Shown here piece by piece: positions 17,219-25,391 of a DNA stretch of 64,000 nucleotides. The stretch covers positions 3,162,001 to 3,226,000 of the forward strand of contig OZ271832.1 in NCBI GenBank assembly GCA_965601475.1, written 5' to 3'. The notes under the pieces were generated by a model. The model was not told the origin of the DNA. It saw only the letters and a program-made list of their open reading frames with translations, and ran no database searches. Both the position numbers and the translations under genes were made by a program. The DNA is from JAWPMT01 sp965601475 (GTDB lineage Bacteria; Bacteroidota; Bacteroidia; Cytophagales; Cyclobacteriaceae). Position 1 is the first letter of the stretch; each line of letters opens with the position of its first letter.

Positions 17219-18147
17219 GAAAGAGAGTTTCTATTATCTCCGTAGTCTACAATCAAGTAGAGGTCACTTTGGACTTGCTGCAATCTTTGCAAGAGCAAGA
17301 GTACAGAATGCTGGAAATCATTATCGTCGATAATGGATCTACCGAGGACACCTCCATACTCAAGAACCGTTTTCCCGAGATCAAACTAATCAGGAGCGAG
17401 AGAAACCTGGGCTTTGCCGGTGGCAATAATCTGGGCATCCGGGTGGCGAAAGGTTACTACCTGTTTTTCGTCAATAACGACACTGTTATTCCAAAAGGCA
17501 CGATTTCTCATCTTGTAGAAGCCTTCGGTGACCTCCCCCAGGCAGGTATGATCTGCCCGCTCATCACGTACTATGATCATCCGGAGACGTTGCAATATGC
17601 GGGTGCAACAGAGATAAACCCCTGGACAGGCAGAAATCACGCCATCGGCTTCCGACGGCCCATGGTGAAATCCGAGAAAATCTGTGAAACATCATATGCC
17701 CACGGCGCAGCTTTACTCACAACCCGCAAACTGGTGAGTGAAATAGGACTTATGCCGGAAAATTACTTCCTATACTATGAGGAACTGGATTGGTCGCAGT
17801 CGTTTAGAAAGGCGGGTCTTAAGATCTATGTGGATCACCATTGTCATATCCTTCACAAGGAATCGATGAGTACCGGGAAAGCATCCCCACTAAAGACCTA
17901 CTACCAAACGCGGAATCGAATTCTCTTCATGAGACGGCATTTTGGTCGGAGACACAGGCTGGCCTTCTTCACATTTTTTGTATTGCTCACGATACCCAAA
18001 ACCACATTGAAACTGATTACACGTGGTAAGTTGGATTTGCTTAGGGCATTCTTCAAAGGGGTGAAATCGCATTTTCCGCAGTATAACTACCCTCGATTGC
18101 CAAAGGGACCTATACTTCGCTGGAAATGGTCCGGTTGGTTTGGTTAG
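17215..18147 (+). CDS. Family 2 glycosyltransferase (rhamnosyltransferase-like)
   Basis: This 310-residue cytoplasmic GT-A enzyme carries VSIISVVYNQVEVTLDLLQSL, IIVDNGSTEDT, the RNLGFAGGNNLGI segment typical of rhamnosyl- and related transferases, and the metal-binding FFVNNDTVI. The later block AALLTTRKLVSEIGLMPENYFLYYEELDWS marks the acceptor domain. I chose the ATG at 17215 over one 21 bp upstream because it forms an ATGA overlap with the previous stop. The C-terminal 60 residues are basic and hydrophobic and may touch the membrane. Confidence 0.88.
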   Translation: MRKRVSIISVVYNQVEVTLDLLQSLQEQEYRMLEIIIVDNGSTEDTSILKNRFPEIKLIRSERNLGFAGGNNLGIRVAKGYYLFFVNNDTVIPKGTISHLVEAFGDLPQAGMICPLITYYDHPETLQYAGATEINPWTGRNHAIGFRRPMVKSEKICETSYAHGAALLTTRKLVSEIGLMPENYFLYYEELDWSQSFRKAGLKIYVDHHCHILHKESMSTGKASPLKTYYQTRNRILFMRRHFGRRHRLAFFTFFVLLTIPKTTLKLITRGKLDLLRAFFKGVKSHFPQYNYPRLPKGPILRWKWSGWFG

Positions 18148-18170
18148 ATTGCGAATAAACCGTTCGGCGT

Positions 18171-19619
18171 TTGAGGTATTGGCATTTTCTAAAGCATTGG
18201 CCTTATTTTCTGCTGGTCGTTGGGCTTGTTCTTCTTGGTTGGGTCGTTGCCAATCAAGGTATTGCTGCAGGCTTACTCCTTGTGGCATTGCCTCCTATCT
18301 TCATTTTCCTGATCCTGGGATTCAGACGACCGTTGATTATGCTCTATGCTGTTGTGATCATGTCTTTCACGATTGCAGGGCTGAGCAGATATGTTCCTGG
18401 GATACCCTTTGGTTTATCGATTGATGGGCTACTTGTCGGTGCCCTGGTGGCCTTAGCATTCAAAAAAGGGGTGCCTTTCAAGAAGGATTACTTCACTAAT
18501 CCCTATGCACTTGCACTCATGGTATGGATGGCCTTCACATTCGTTGAAATTGTGAATCCCCTGGCCCCAAGTCTGGTGGCCTGGTTCTATGCGAACCGGG
18601 GACTGTCCTTCTATCCGATTCTGATCTCATTGGTCACCATGTACACTGTGCGCCGGGAAAAAGATGTGAACCTATTCCTGGTCATTTGGGCGGTATTCTC
18701 GTTGCTGGGGACCCTCTGGGGGATGAAGCAATTGCTTCTGGGAGTTACCGCCGTAGAGCAGAGATGGTTGGATGCCGGAGCCGCGAGTACGCACGTACTT
18801 TTTGGCAGGTTGCGGGTATTTTCCTACTACAGCGACGCGGCACAGTTTGGTGCAAGTCAGGCACATACCAGCCTGGTTTTTGGGGTGATAGGGTTATATA
18901 CGGGAAAGTTGAAATGGAGGTACCTCTACTTTTTCGTTGCCCTCACAGCACTCTATGCCATGATGATTTCCGGCTCCAGGGGGCCGCTTGCCATTCTTGC
19001 CATTGGTGGGTTTGCCTACTTCATTATGTCCAAGAACTTTCGGATTGTTGTGCTGGGTGTGGCTTTTGGCCTGGGCGTCTTCGTCTTCCTCAAATACACC
19101 ACGATCATGCAATCCAATTATCAGGTGCAAAGGATGCGCAGTGCCCTGAACTCGGATGACGCTTCTTTGCAGGTGCGCCTGGAGCGGGAAAAAATACTGG
19201 AGGGTTACATGGCTGACAAACCCATTGGAGGCGGCATAGGTAGTGCCGGATATTGGGGGAAGCGCTTTAGTCCGGGAACCTTCCTCGCAGAGCTGGGTAC
19301 TGACGGTCATTATACCCGGCTGTGGATGGAAACTGGGATCATAGGCCTCTACCTATATATACTTATGCTACTGGTAATTCTTGTATACCTGGGTACGCTG
19401 CTTTGGCGAATGCCACACACCAGACTTTCCCAAATACTTGTCGCTTTCTACTGCGGATTGACAGGTATCTGCGTCGCCAGCTATACCAATGGATTGTTGA
19501 CCCAGATACCCACGGGAACCTTGGTATTTGCCGGACTTGCCATGATTTACATTGGAGCGAAAAATGAAATTGAGCCAGACAACACCGCGCTACGCACTGA
19601 CCTGGAGTCTGGTGCTTAG
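18171..19619 (+). CDS. O-antigen ligase / Wzy-like polymerase
   Basis: This 482-residue polytopic membrane protein has about eleven to twelve hydrophobic segments and one large periplasmic loop (about 300-385). The loop carries RLEREKILEGYMADKPIGGGIGSAGYWG, a typical place for the catalytic Arg/His residues of the ligase/polymerase family. It probably polymerises or ligates repeat units of the exopolysaccharide. The best start is TTG at 18171, 23 bp after the previous gene; no ATG is available near the first helix. Its last 30 bp overlap the convergent GT4 gene, so the two EPS operons meet tail to tail here. Confidence 0.85.
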   Translation: MRYWHFLKHWPYFLLVVGLVLLGWVVANQGIAAGLLLVALPPIFIFLILGFRRPLIMLYAVVIMSFTIAGLSRYVPGIPFGLSIDGLLVGALVALAFKKGVPFKKDYFTNPYALALMVWMAFTFVEIVNPLAPSLVAWFYANRGLSFYPILISLVTMYTVRREKDVNLFLVIWAVFSLLGTLWGMKQLLLGVTAVEQRWLDAGAASTHVLFGRLRVFSYYSDAAQFGASQAHTSLVFGVIGLYTGKLKWRYLYFFVALTALYAMMISGSRGPLAILAIGGFAYFIMSKNFRIVVLGVAFGLGVFVFLKYTTIMQSNYQVQRMRSALNSDDASLQVRLEREKILEGYMADKPIGGGIGSAGYWGKRFSPGTFLAELGTDGHYTRLWMETGIIGLYLYILMLLVILVYLGTLLWRMPHTRLSQILVAFYCGLTGICVASYTNGLLTQIPTGTLVFAGLAMIYIGAKNEIEPDNTALRTDLESGA

Positions 19620-20720
19620 GCAGTGCTGTTCGTACAGTGAAAGGTATTGCAAAGCGGCCTTTCTCCAGGTGAATCCGCTGGCGTGCTTCACTCCTTTCTC
19701 TCTTAATGTCTGCTGCAATTCCTCATCCCCAAGCAAATAGGCCATCGCCCTACCTAGTCTTTTGTGGTCCTTGCTCTCCACTGTCAAAGCGCAACCTCCT
19801 GCTACTTCGGGCATAGAGGCATAGTCTGAGGTTATTACGGGTGTTCCTGAGGCCATTGCTTCCAGTATGGGGATGCCGAAGCTTTCCCGCAGCGACGGGT
19901 ACAAAAAGAGACTTGCCCGTCGGTAGAGTTCCGGTAGTTCCTTTTGGGGTACGTAGCCGGTGAGGTGGATGGCAGGTCTTATATGATGAAGGTTGAGTTC
20001 CGACAAGATTCCCCGTAATTCTTTTTCCGAGGTTTCGGCGATAACCAATGGCTTGGGTTCGACCGTTTTGTCAACGTACCAGGCGTACGCTCTCAAGACG
20101 TTTCTCATATTTTTCTTGTGGGCCATGTTACCCAGGAAGAGCAAGTATTCTCGAGGGAGGTCCATGCGCTCACACCCTTCCTGACGGTTGAAGAAGTGAT
20201 CAGGCACACCATTGTAGATGAATTTCAGTTTCCAGGCATCAAAATACTCCTTCATGACTTCCAATTCATAATTGGAGACCGTAATGATCTGTCGAGCTTT
20301 CGAGGCGACTACAGGGACTACATACTTTCGGTAGTAGTGGCCTAGTCGTTGATAAAGTGTTCCCTTTTGGGCGTCTTTGGTAGATAAGTAGATAACGTCA
20401 TGGATTGTCACCACTAATGGAATCTCAAGCATGATGGGTGCTGTATTGCTGGTGCAGTGAAGCAGATCCAACTCCAGGTCCTTCAGTGCACGGGGTAGTG
20501 CCCACTGTTCCCAATCCAGGTAGGTCCATCCCTGGACCTCGATGATATGGAAGTTTTCCGTTTCTTTTAGGCACCCGCCCTCTGGCCCTGGTTTGACAAA
20601 GATGAAATACTCGTTGTCCCTATCCAGATGCTGCAGGGATCTGATCAGTTGGAGCGCGAAAATATCCATGCCGTGTTTCTTCTTCCGGAACAGGCGTTGT
20701 GCTTCTATGCCGATTCTCAT
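19590..20720 (-). CDS. Family 4 (GT-B) glycosyltransferase
   Basis: This 376-residue GT-B enzyme starts with MRIGIEAQRLFRKKKHGMDIFALQLIRSL and has the donor-site block FLYPSLRESFGIPILEAMASGTPVITSDYASMPEVAG, in which the ESFGIPILE pattern is the E-x7-E motif of retaining GT4 enzymes. It probably adds a hexose to the EPS repeat unit. The ATG at 20720 forms an ATGA overlap with the upstream gene's stop. A longer reading from 20912 would overlap the GT2 gene and lacks family similarity. It is the last gene of the minus-strand EPS operon. Confidence 0.9.
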   Translation of the reverse strand: MRIGIEAQRLFRKKKHGMDIFALQLIRSLQHLDRDNEYFIFVKPGPEGGCLKETENFHIIEVQGWTYLDWEQWALPRALKDLELDLLHCTSNTAPIMLEIPLVVTIHDVIYLSTKDAQKGTLYQRLGHYYRKYVVPVVASKARQIITVSNYELEVMKEYFDAWKLKFIYNGVPDHFFNRQEGCERMDLPREYLLFLGNMAHKKNMRNVLRAYAWYVDKTVEPKPLVIAETSEKELRGILSELNLHHIRPAIHLTGYVPQKELPELYRRASLFLYPSLRESFGIPILEAMASGTPVITSDYASMPEVAGGCALTVESKDHKRLGRAMAYLLGDEELQQTLREKGVKHASGFTWRKAALQYLSLYEQHCLSTRLQVSA

Positions 20721-21883
20721 GATTGTACAGTTTGGTGGGGTGTATGTAAGAATTTTGTTGCCGCTGTTCGGTATTTCATGGTGGCCTTCAGCATCGACCA
20801 AAATGTCAATGGAAGGTGCACCGCAGCGCCTAGGAGCTGACGATTGTAGTGTTTTCCAGGGATGGCCATGGCCAAGGTGAAGATATAGGTCGACGTCATC
20901 GTCCAGGCCCAAGACCCCATTTCTGGGGTAAGGAAAATGGCCAACAGTGATATTATGGCCATCATCCCAAGGAGCATCAGCCGTGGCATGAGTAAGAACT
21001 GAAAGCTCTTATCGAAGTAGTCTATCTTTCGTTTTGTGATCAATTCGCATGTCGCTGAAGGAAATGATCGGTATGCGTAGCGAAATTGAGCGGCCAGCCA
21101 GCGAGTCCTCTGTCTTTCAAATACTTGCGAGCTGGAGACCTTTTCGTCGTATACGATGGCGTCTTCGAGGTAATGGATTTTGACCCTGTCATGTAGCAGT
21201 TGCAGTTCCAGTTCTTTGTCAAATCCACCGATGGCCTCAATGCGTGACATATGATGCCGGAAAAGTTGGTAGTCAAAGGCCATACCCGAACCAATCAGTG
21301 CACTGGAAAGACCCAACCTCACATGCCCCTTGCGAAAGATGGCGTTGTTGATTTCTTCACTAAGGCCATCCAGCACTGCCATTGGGTTTTCATTGTTCTT
21401 GGCTGTACGATGCCCCTGTATGGCCATGCAACCTGCTTGAAAGGCCTCATTGACTTTTCTAAGGAAGTCGGTTTCCATGATATTGTCGGCATCAAGTACG
21501 ACAGCAACCTCATAAGAATCTTGCAGTTGGTCGATGGCTGTGTTAATGGCTTTGGTCTTTGTACTTTGCTCGAAGGCCGCCTCAATCACTTTGATTGGGA
21601 GATCATACAGTGATTGCATAGTTGAAGGACGCAACGAATCGGCAATGACCACCACGTCGTAGGCACAAGCGGGGTAGTTTTGTTCCAAAGCCTTACGAGC
21701 TGTTGCGGCAATCACTGCATCCTCCTTATAGGCGGGGATGAATACGGCCATCCTGGCAATGTTGACTTGTTTGCCAGAAACAGGGCGCCTCCTCACTTTG
21801 GAGGCAAGACTAAATGCGAAGTAATAAATCACATTGATTCCCAGGTAAATGAGAATGGGAGTGAGTATAATTTGAAGTATCAT
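20717..21883 (-). CDS. Membrane-associated family 2 glycosyltransferase
   Basis: This 388-residue enzyme has an N-terminal helix (3-26), a GT-A domain (VFIPAYKEDAVIAATARKALEQNYP, DVVVIADSL, AVVLDADNIMETDFL) and C-terminal helices (about 300-370). The QRTRWLAAQFRYAYR segment supplies a QxxRW motif, so it could be processive or act in the cellulose-synthase-like manner. The start is the ATG at 21883, 12 bp after the sulfotransferase stop. It sits in the middle of the minus-strand EPS operon with tight coupling on both sides. Confidence 0.88.
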   Translation of the reverse strand: MILQIILTPILIYLGINVIYYFAFSLASKVRRRPVSGKQVNIARMAVFIPAYKEDAVIAATARKALEQNYPACAYDVVVIADSLRPSTMQSLYDLPIKVIEAAFEQSTKTKAINTAIDQLQDSYEVAVVLDADNIMETDFLRKVNEAFQAGCMAIQGHRTAKNNENPMAVLDGLSEEINNAIFRKGHVRLGLSSALIGSGMAFDYQLFRHHMSRIEAIGGFDKELELQLLHDRVKIHYLEDAIVYDEKVSSSQVFERQRTRWLAAQFRYAYRSFPSATCELITKRKIDYFDKSFQFLLMPRLMLLGMMAIISLLAIFLTPEMGSWAWTMTSTYIFTLAMAIPGKHYNRQLLGAAVHLPLTFWSMLKATMKYRTAATKFLHTPHQTVQS

Positions 21884-21895
21884 GGTTAGCTTTTT

Positions 21896-22810
21896 TTAAT
21901 TCATCCAGTGTGATAGGTCGCGGCCAAGAAGCCGAGCGGTTTCCTGAATCTCCGGGCCGTAGACCCTATCGATCATGGCTTTTCTCAAATCGGCAGAGAT
22001 GGGCGATTTTTCCAGATTGGCTGCCCGCCACCTCATGAGGTTCTTCCGCGCAATGGAGCTTTCCTTTAGTGTGCGGAGGAGGGAAGGAGCGATAGTCCCC
22101 AGGGCAGATTTCAGTCGGCTGTTCTGCCCAATCAACTGATCCAAAAATTGATTTCTGATCCTTCCTGAAGGGTTAAATTTCGTAGCAGTATCTACCCTGA
22201 ATGAAACGTCCACATCGAGGAAATCAAAAAGCTGGCGCATGAGCCTCTCGGGGTTGTGCCTGAGATCCTCGTACAAGAAAATGCGGATGTTCTCAGGGTC
22301 AAATAGCTCAAAGTACCTTCTGAGGTATTGCCCATATAATCCTTCCCTTACCAGGTCATCACGCTGCCACCAAATGCTGTTCTTATCAAAAACCTGATCG
22401 TAATTTTCTGCAGGCTCGCGTGACTCCCTGGCGAGGTGCATGAAGCGCGAATGCAGGCGGTCGACAGGTTGGCGAAGGATGGCTACGATCTTCACTTGAG
22501 GTATGGTGTTCTTGATGGCTGCTGCCGCCTTTGGGGAGTACAAATACATAGGGCTCACTTCTCCAATGGCTTTTTCATTCGTCGCCGCGGCAAAGAGTTC
22601 CTCATAAGCCTGGCGGTTGGTGACAGACCAGGGGTAATGCTGCAACTGTTTCGGGTCCGTCCCGATGGAATTGATGTCAAGCCCTTCCAGTGCGAAGAAA
22701 TTGGTTTCCTTGACCGGACTCATGTAGACTTCCGGATGTTGTCTAAGCCACTCATAAATTGTGGTGGTACCGGATTTTCCTGCGCCTATGATGATAAAGT
22801 TTGGTAGCAT
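21896..22810 (-). CDS. PAPS-dependent sulfotransferase
   Basis: This 304-residue cytosolic sulfotransferase moves sulfate from 3'-phosphoadenylyl sulfate to a sugar hydroxyl. The 5'-phosphosulfate-binding loop is GAGKSGTTTIYEWLRQHPEV (9-28), and the 3'-phosphate-binding block is VAILRQPVDRLHSRFMH with its Arg and Ser residues. The rest (YGQYLRRYFELFDPENIRIFLYEDLRHNPERLMRQLFDFL) is the classical helix set of this family. Within an EPS operon it implies a sulfated polysaccharide, as is common in marine Bacteroidota. No PAPS-synthesis genes are nearby. Confidence 0.92.
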   Translation of the reverse strand: MLPNFIIIGAGKSGTTTIYEWLRQHPEVYMSPVKETNFFALEGLDINSIGTDPKQLQHYPWSVTNRQAYEELFAAATNEKAIGEVSPMYLYSPKAAAAIKNTIPQVKIVAILRQPVDRLHSRFMHLARESREPAENYDQVFDKNSIWWQRDDLVREGLYGQYLRRYFELFDPENIRIFLYEDLRHNPERLMRQLFDFLDVDVSFRVDTATKFNPSGRIRNQFLDQLIGQNSRLKSALGTIAPSLLRTLKESSIARKNLMRWRAANLEKSPISADLRKAMIDRVYGPEIQETARLLGRDLSHWMN

Positions 22811-22827
22811 ATTTTTTAGATCAATTT

Positions 22828-22888
22828 AGGGTTCAGGGGTGCTTGAAAATGAGCTCTCGTGTTCACCTGCCCTTTTGGAGGGTTCAGG
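22828..22888. repeat. Short direct repeat between flippase and sulfotransferase genes
   Basis: AGGGTTCAGG occurs at 22828-22837 and again at 22879-22888, 51 bp apart, in the 86-bp gap between two EPS genes. This is the only notable gap inside an otherwise tightly packed operon, so the repeat may reflect a past deletion or insertion. Confidence 0.5.
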
Positions 22889-22896
22889 AGAAAACA

Positions 22897-24216
22897 TCAG
22901 TGGATGAGTGGAATGGGCACCTTTCGCCTTACCTGAATGTACACTGAGCGCAATCCATAGTACAGTCTCTTCTGTGAGAGCTGGAAGAATTGGGAGCTGT
23001 AACCAATGCCCAATAGTTGATTGAGGATCGTAACAGCAGCCACACCATAGACAGAGTTGAAGAAGTGCAGTGCGAGCACGTCTCCAATGACATTGGCGAT
23101 GACCATTACCCACACCTTTCTTGCATTTCGGTCGGGTCTGCCAACGGCGTCTGAGGCAATACCAAGAAACTTTTCCGCCGGAAGTGCAAGCATCGCTACG
23201 CCAAAAACCCAGAGTAGGTTTTGGCCCATTTCGGCATCAGCTACTTTGAAAAAGTTCATAATATAGCCGGAGGTTAGCACGACAGAGATCACAGCTACGA
23301 TGGCCACCGCTGTTCCCAACGCGATCAGTTTGTGTAGTAGCTGCAAGAAGACCTGACGGTGTGTTCGCCATGCCTTGGCCAAATTGGAGAATTCAGCCAT
23401 AGCCAAGCTTCTCAGTGGGATGTCCAGGAAATCTATGAGCTTCATTGGAATGCTGTAAATCGCCACGGCTTGAGGTCCCAGCCAGGCACTGATTAAGTAT
23501 ATATCAGTCCCTCGTAGCAGACTCCCGCCAAGTAATGTTGCTACAGAATGGCGACCAAAGTCCCAGATCACTTTCAGATCCTTGCGCTCCACGAAGCATA
23601 GGGCGGCAAGCTCACATGGATAAGCCCGGATCATGATCATGCTGACAAGGGCATGTGTGATCACATAAGTACCAGCAATGAGTTCTATCGAAGCCGATCC
23701 CAGAAGTATCAACAGCACGGAGATGGCGAATAAAATATTCACCAGGAGCCGGCCCACCTGCGAAGCACCAAAACGCTTTTGCGCCTGCAGTCTCCAAGTG
23801 ATGATATTGAGCGGCACGCTCACAACTAAATAGATGGGGTAGAAAGTGAAGAAGAGCCCTAGATTTAGTTGTTTGGCAAATTGCGGCAACAATATGCCTT
23901 GTGACCAGATGAAGAGGGCAATCAACAAAGACAAGATCAGGTTGAGCCACCAGGCGGCGGCGTGCATTTTGCTTTTCTGATCATCATTCGCCGCGGTGGC
24001 TATGGCCCATATGTAAGCGCTCTTCACTACCCCTTTGAGGATCAGATCCGTCATGCTGGTAGCGGTCGTGAAGAGTACCCAGAGGCCAAAGGAAGTGCTA
24101 TCCAGGCCTCTCCCCAAGAGGAGAAAAATGAGCAGCCCCAGAACAGAGGCTGCTGCATTACCACCCAGCAAGGTGAGTACCGGAGTACCCACGATTTTCT
24201 TCCAGATCTTTTTCAT
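22897..24216 (-). CDS. Polysaccharide flippase (Wzx / MATE-like)
   Basis: This 439-residue membrane protein has twelve or more hydrophobic segments and the layout of the MOP superfamily of lipid-linked oligosaccharide flippases (N-terminal TPVLTLLGGNAAASVLGLLIFLLLGRGL). It should move undecaprenyl-linked repeat units to the periplasmic face, where the Wzy-like protein acts. The ATG at 24216 overlaps the stop of the upstream GT gene as ATGA. A reading that begins at 24249 is less likely. It pairs with the Wzy-type protein and the Wzc-like protein to make a Wzx/Wzy pathway. Confidence 0.88.
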   Translation of the reverse strand: MKKIWKKIVGTPVLTLLGGNAAASVLGLLIFLLLGRGLDSTSFGLWVLFTTATSMTDLILKGVVKSAYIWAIATAANDDQKSKMHAAAWWLNLILSLLIALFIWSQGILLPQFAKQLNLGLFFTFYPIYLVVSVPLNIITWRLQAQKRFGASQVGRLLVNILFAISVLLILLGSASIELIAGTYVITHALVSMIMIRAYPCELAALCFVERKDLKVIWDFGRHSVATLLGGSLLRGTDIYLISAWLGPQAVAIYSIPMKLIDFLDIPLRSLAMAEFSNLAKAWRTHRQVFLQLLHKLIALGTAVAIVAVISVVLTSGYIMNFFKVADAEMGQNLLWVFGVAMLALPAEKFLGIASDAVGRPDRNARKVWVMVIANVIGDVLALHFFNSVYGVAAVTILNQLLGIGYSSQFFQLSQKRLYYGLRSVYIQVRRKVPIPLIH

Positions 24217-25391
24217 GAGGCCAGTGATTTTTGGTGATGAAAGGCCCAAAAGCTCGCCGCTCTACCCTGCCAATCATTGCTCTGAGCGATGTTGCGCCTT
24301 TGATTTTGCAGTTCGATACTGTCTGTTTCAAGTGAGCGGGCCAGGCACATCAGGAAGTCCACCTTGCGCTTCGCAATCCAAACCACGCTCTCGAATCCGG
24401 TAAGATCTGCGAAGTCTGTAGCGACCACCGGAAGTCCCGCTGCCAGGTACTCATTGATCTTCATGGGATAGATGCTCCGCGTAAATTCATTGCGGATGAA
24501 AGGGATTATACCAACGTCCGCCCGAGAAAGGAAAGATGGTAGATTGTCGGGCTGCTGGGGGCCATGAACCGTGACATTGGGAAATGTGGTTAAATCCCGC
24601 ACTTTGGATTTCTCCAAGACCCTGCCAACGAGGTCGAAGTGGACCCTTGGCAGTTTTTTTGCCAGGTAGGTCAACAAATCAAAATCCACCCGAAAATCCA
24701 ACGACCCTAGAAAGACCACATGAAGTTCCGCCGACCGTTTCCTCCCGGATACCGAAAAAGCTGATCCGAACAATTCAAAATCCACCCCATTGGGGATCCA
24801 GGCAACATTGGAGTGGAGCGCCTGAAACTTGTCTTGCAAGGCCTTTGAACTGACGAATATGCCATCTACATGTTTGGCGAATTGCTTTTCATAGGCTGGT
24901 CCGTGGTTTTTGCACCAGTGACTCTGGCTGATGTCGTCATAGCAATAGTAGTAGGTGGCCTTTGTCGGTAGGATACCCATCAACGCAGTGCCCATGACGG
25001 GGTTGAAGGCGTTGATCATGGTGGGTTGGAGCATGCCCAGTTGTCTTTGTGCTTTTTTGATGGCTCTGGCTGCAATCCACCCATTCACTTTATTCAGCCA
25101 TGCATGGATACGTCGATTCCGGATCCAGTTGATTGGTATGACGGGCCCAGGAGTGAGCACAGATACGTTACCCTGTTGGGAGATTCTGGGCTTGAAACCA
25201 AGTATGTTCTGCAATGGTGCAGGTGACTTGCCTAATAAGGCCCATATCACATCTTTCCAGGTGTATTGATAATTCACAAAGAGGACACGTGCTCTGGTGC
25301 TGAGTGCTTCCATGAGTTTCACGGTGGATTTTATATAGTCTCCCTCCCAGGTAGTCATGGCCACACAGATGATTGATGTTTTACTTTCCAT
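24213..25391 (-). CDS. GT-B glycosyltransferase
   Basis: This 392-residue protein has a GT-B fold. The N-terminal half (IICVAMTTWEGDYIKSTVKLMEAL to AINAFNPVMGTALMGILPTKATYYYCYDD) resembles TuaH- and GumH-type enzymes. The C-terminal donor domain has LPSFLSRADVGIIPFIRNEFTRSIYPMKINEYLAAGLPVVATDF. The usual EFGP-E7 motif is replaced by SIYPMKINEYLAAGLP, seen in the TuaH-like branch. The start at 25391 overlaps the upstream Wzc-like gene by 11 bp. Confidence 0.87.
   Translation of the reverse strand: MESKTSIICVAMTTWEGDYIKSTVKLMEALSTRARVLFVNYQYTWKDVIWALLGKSPAPLQNILGFKPRISQQGNVSVLTPGPVIPINWIRNRRIHAWLNKVNGWIAARAIKKAQRQLGMLQPTMINAFNPVMGTALMGILPTKATYYYCYDDISQSHWCKNHGPAYEKQFAKHVDGIFVSSKALQDKFQALHSNVAWIPNGVDFELFGSAFSVSGRKRSAELHVVFLGSLDFRVDFDLLTYLAKKLPRVHFDLVGRVLEKSKVRDLTTFPNVTVHGPQQPDNLPSFLSRADVGIIPFIRNEFTRSIYPMKINEYLAAGLPVVATDFADLTGFESVVWIAKRKVDFLMCLARSLETDSIELQNQRRNIAQSNDWQGRAASFWAFHHQKSLAS

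Noticed and set aside
20721..20912. N-terminal extension of the GT4 glycosyltransferase
   Set aside because: It overlaps the upstream GT2 gene, and the ATGA junction at 20720 gives the expected family start.
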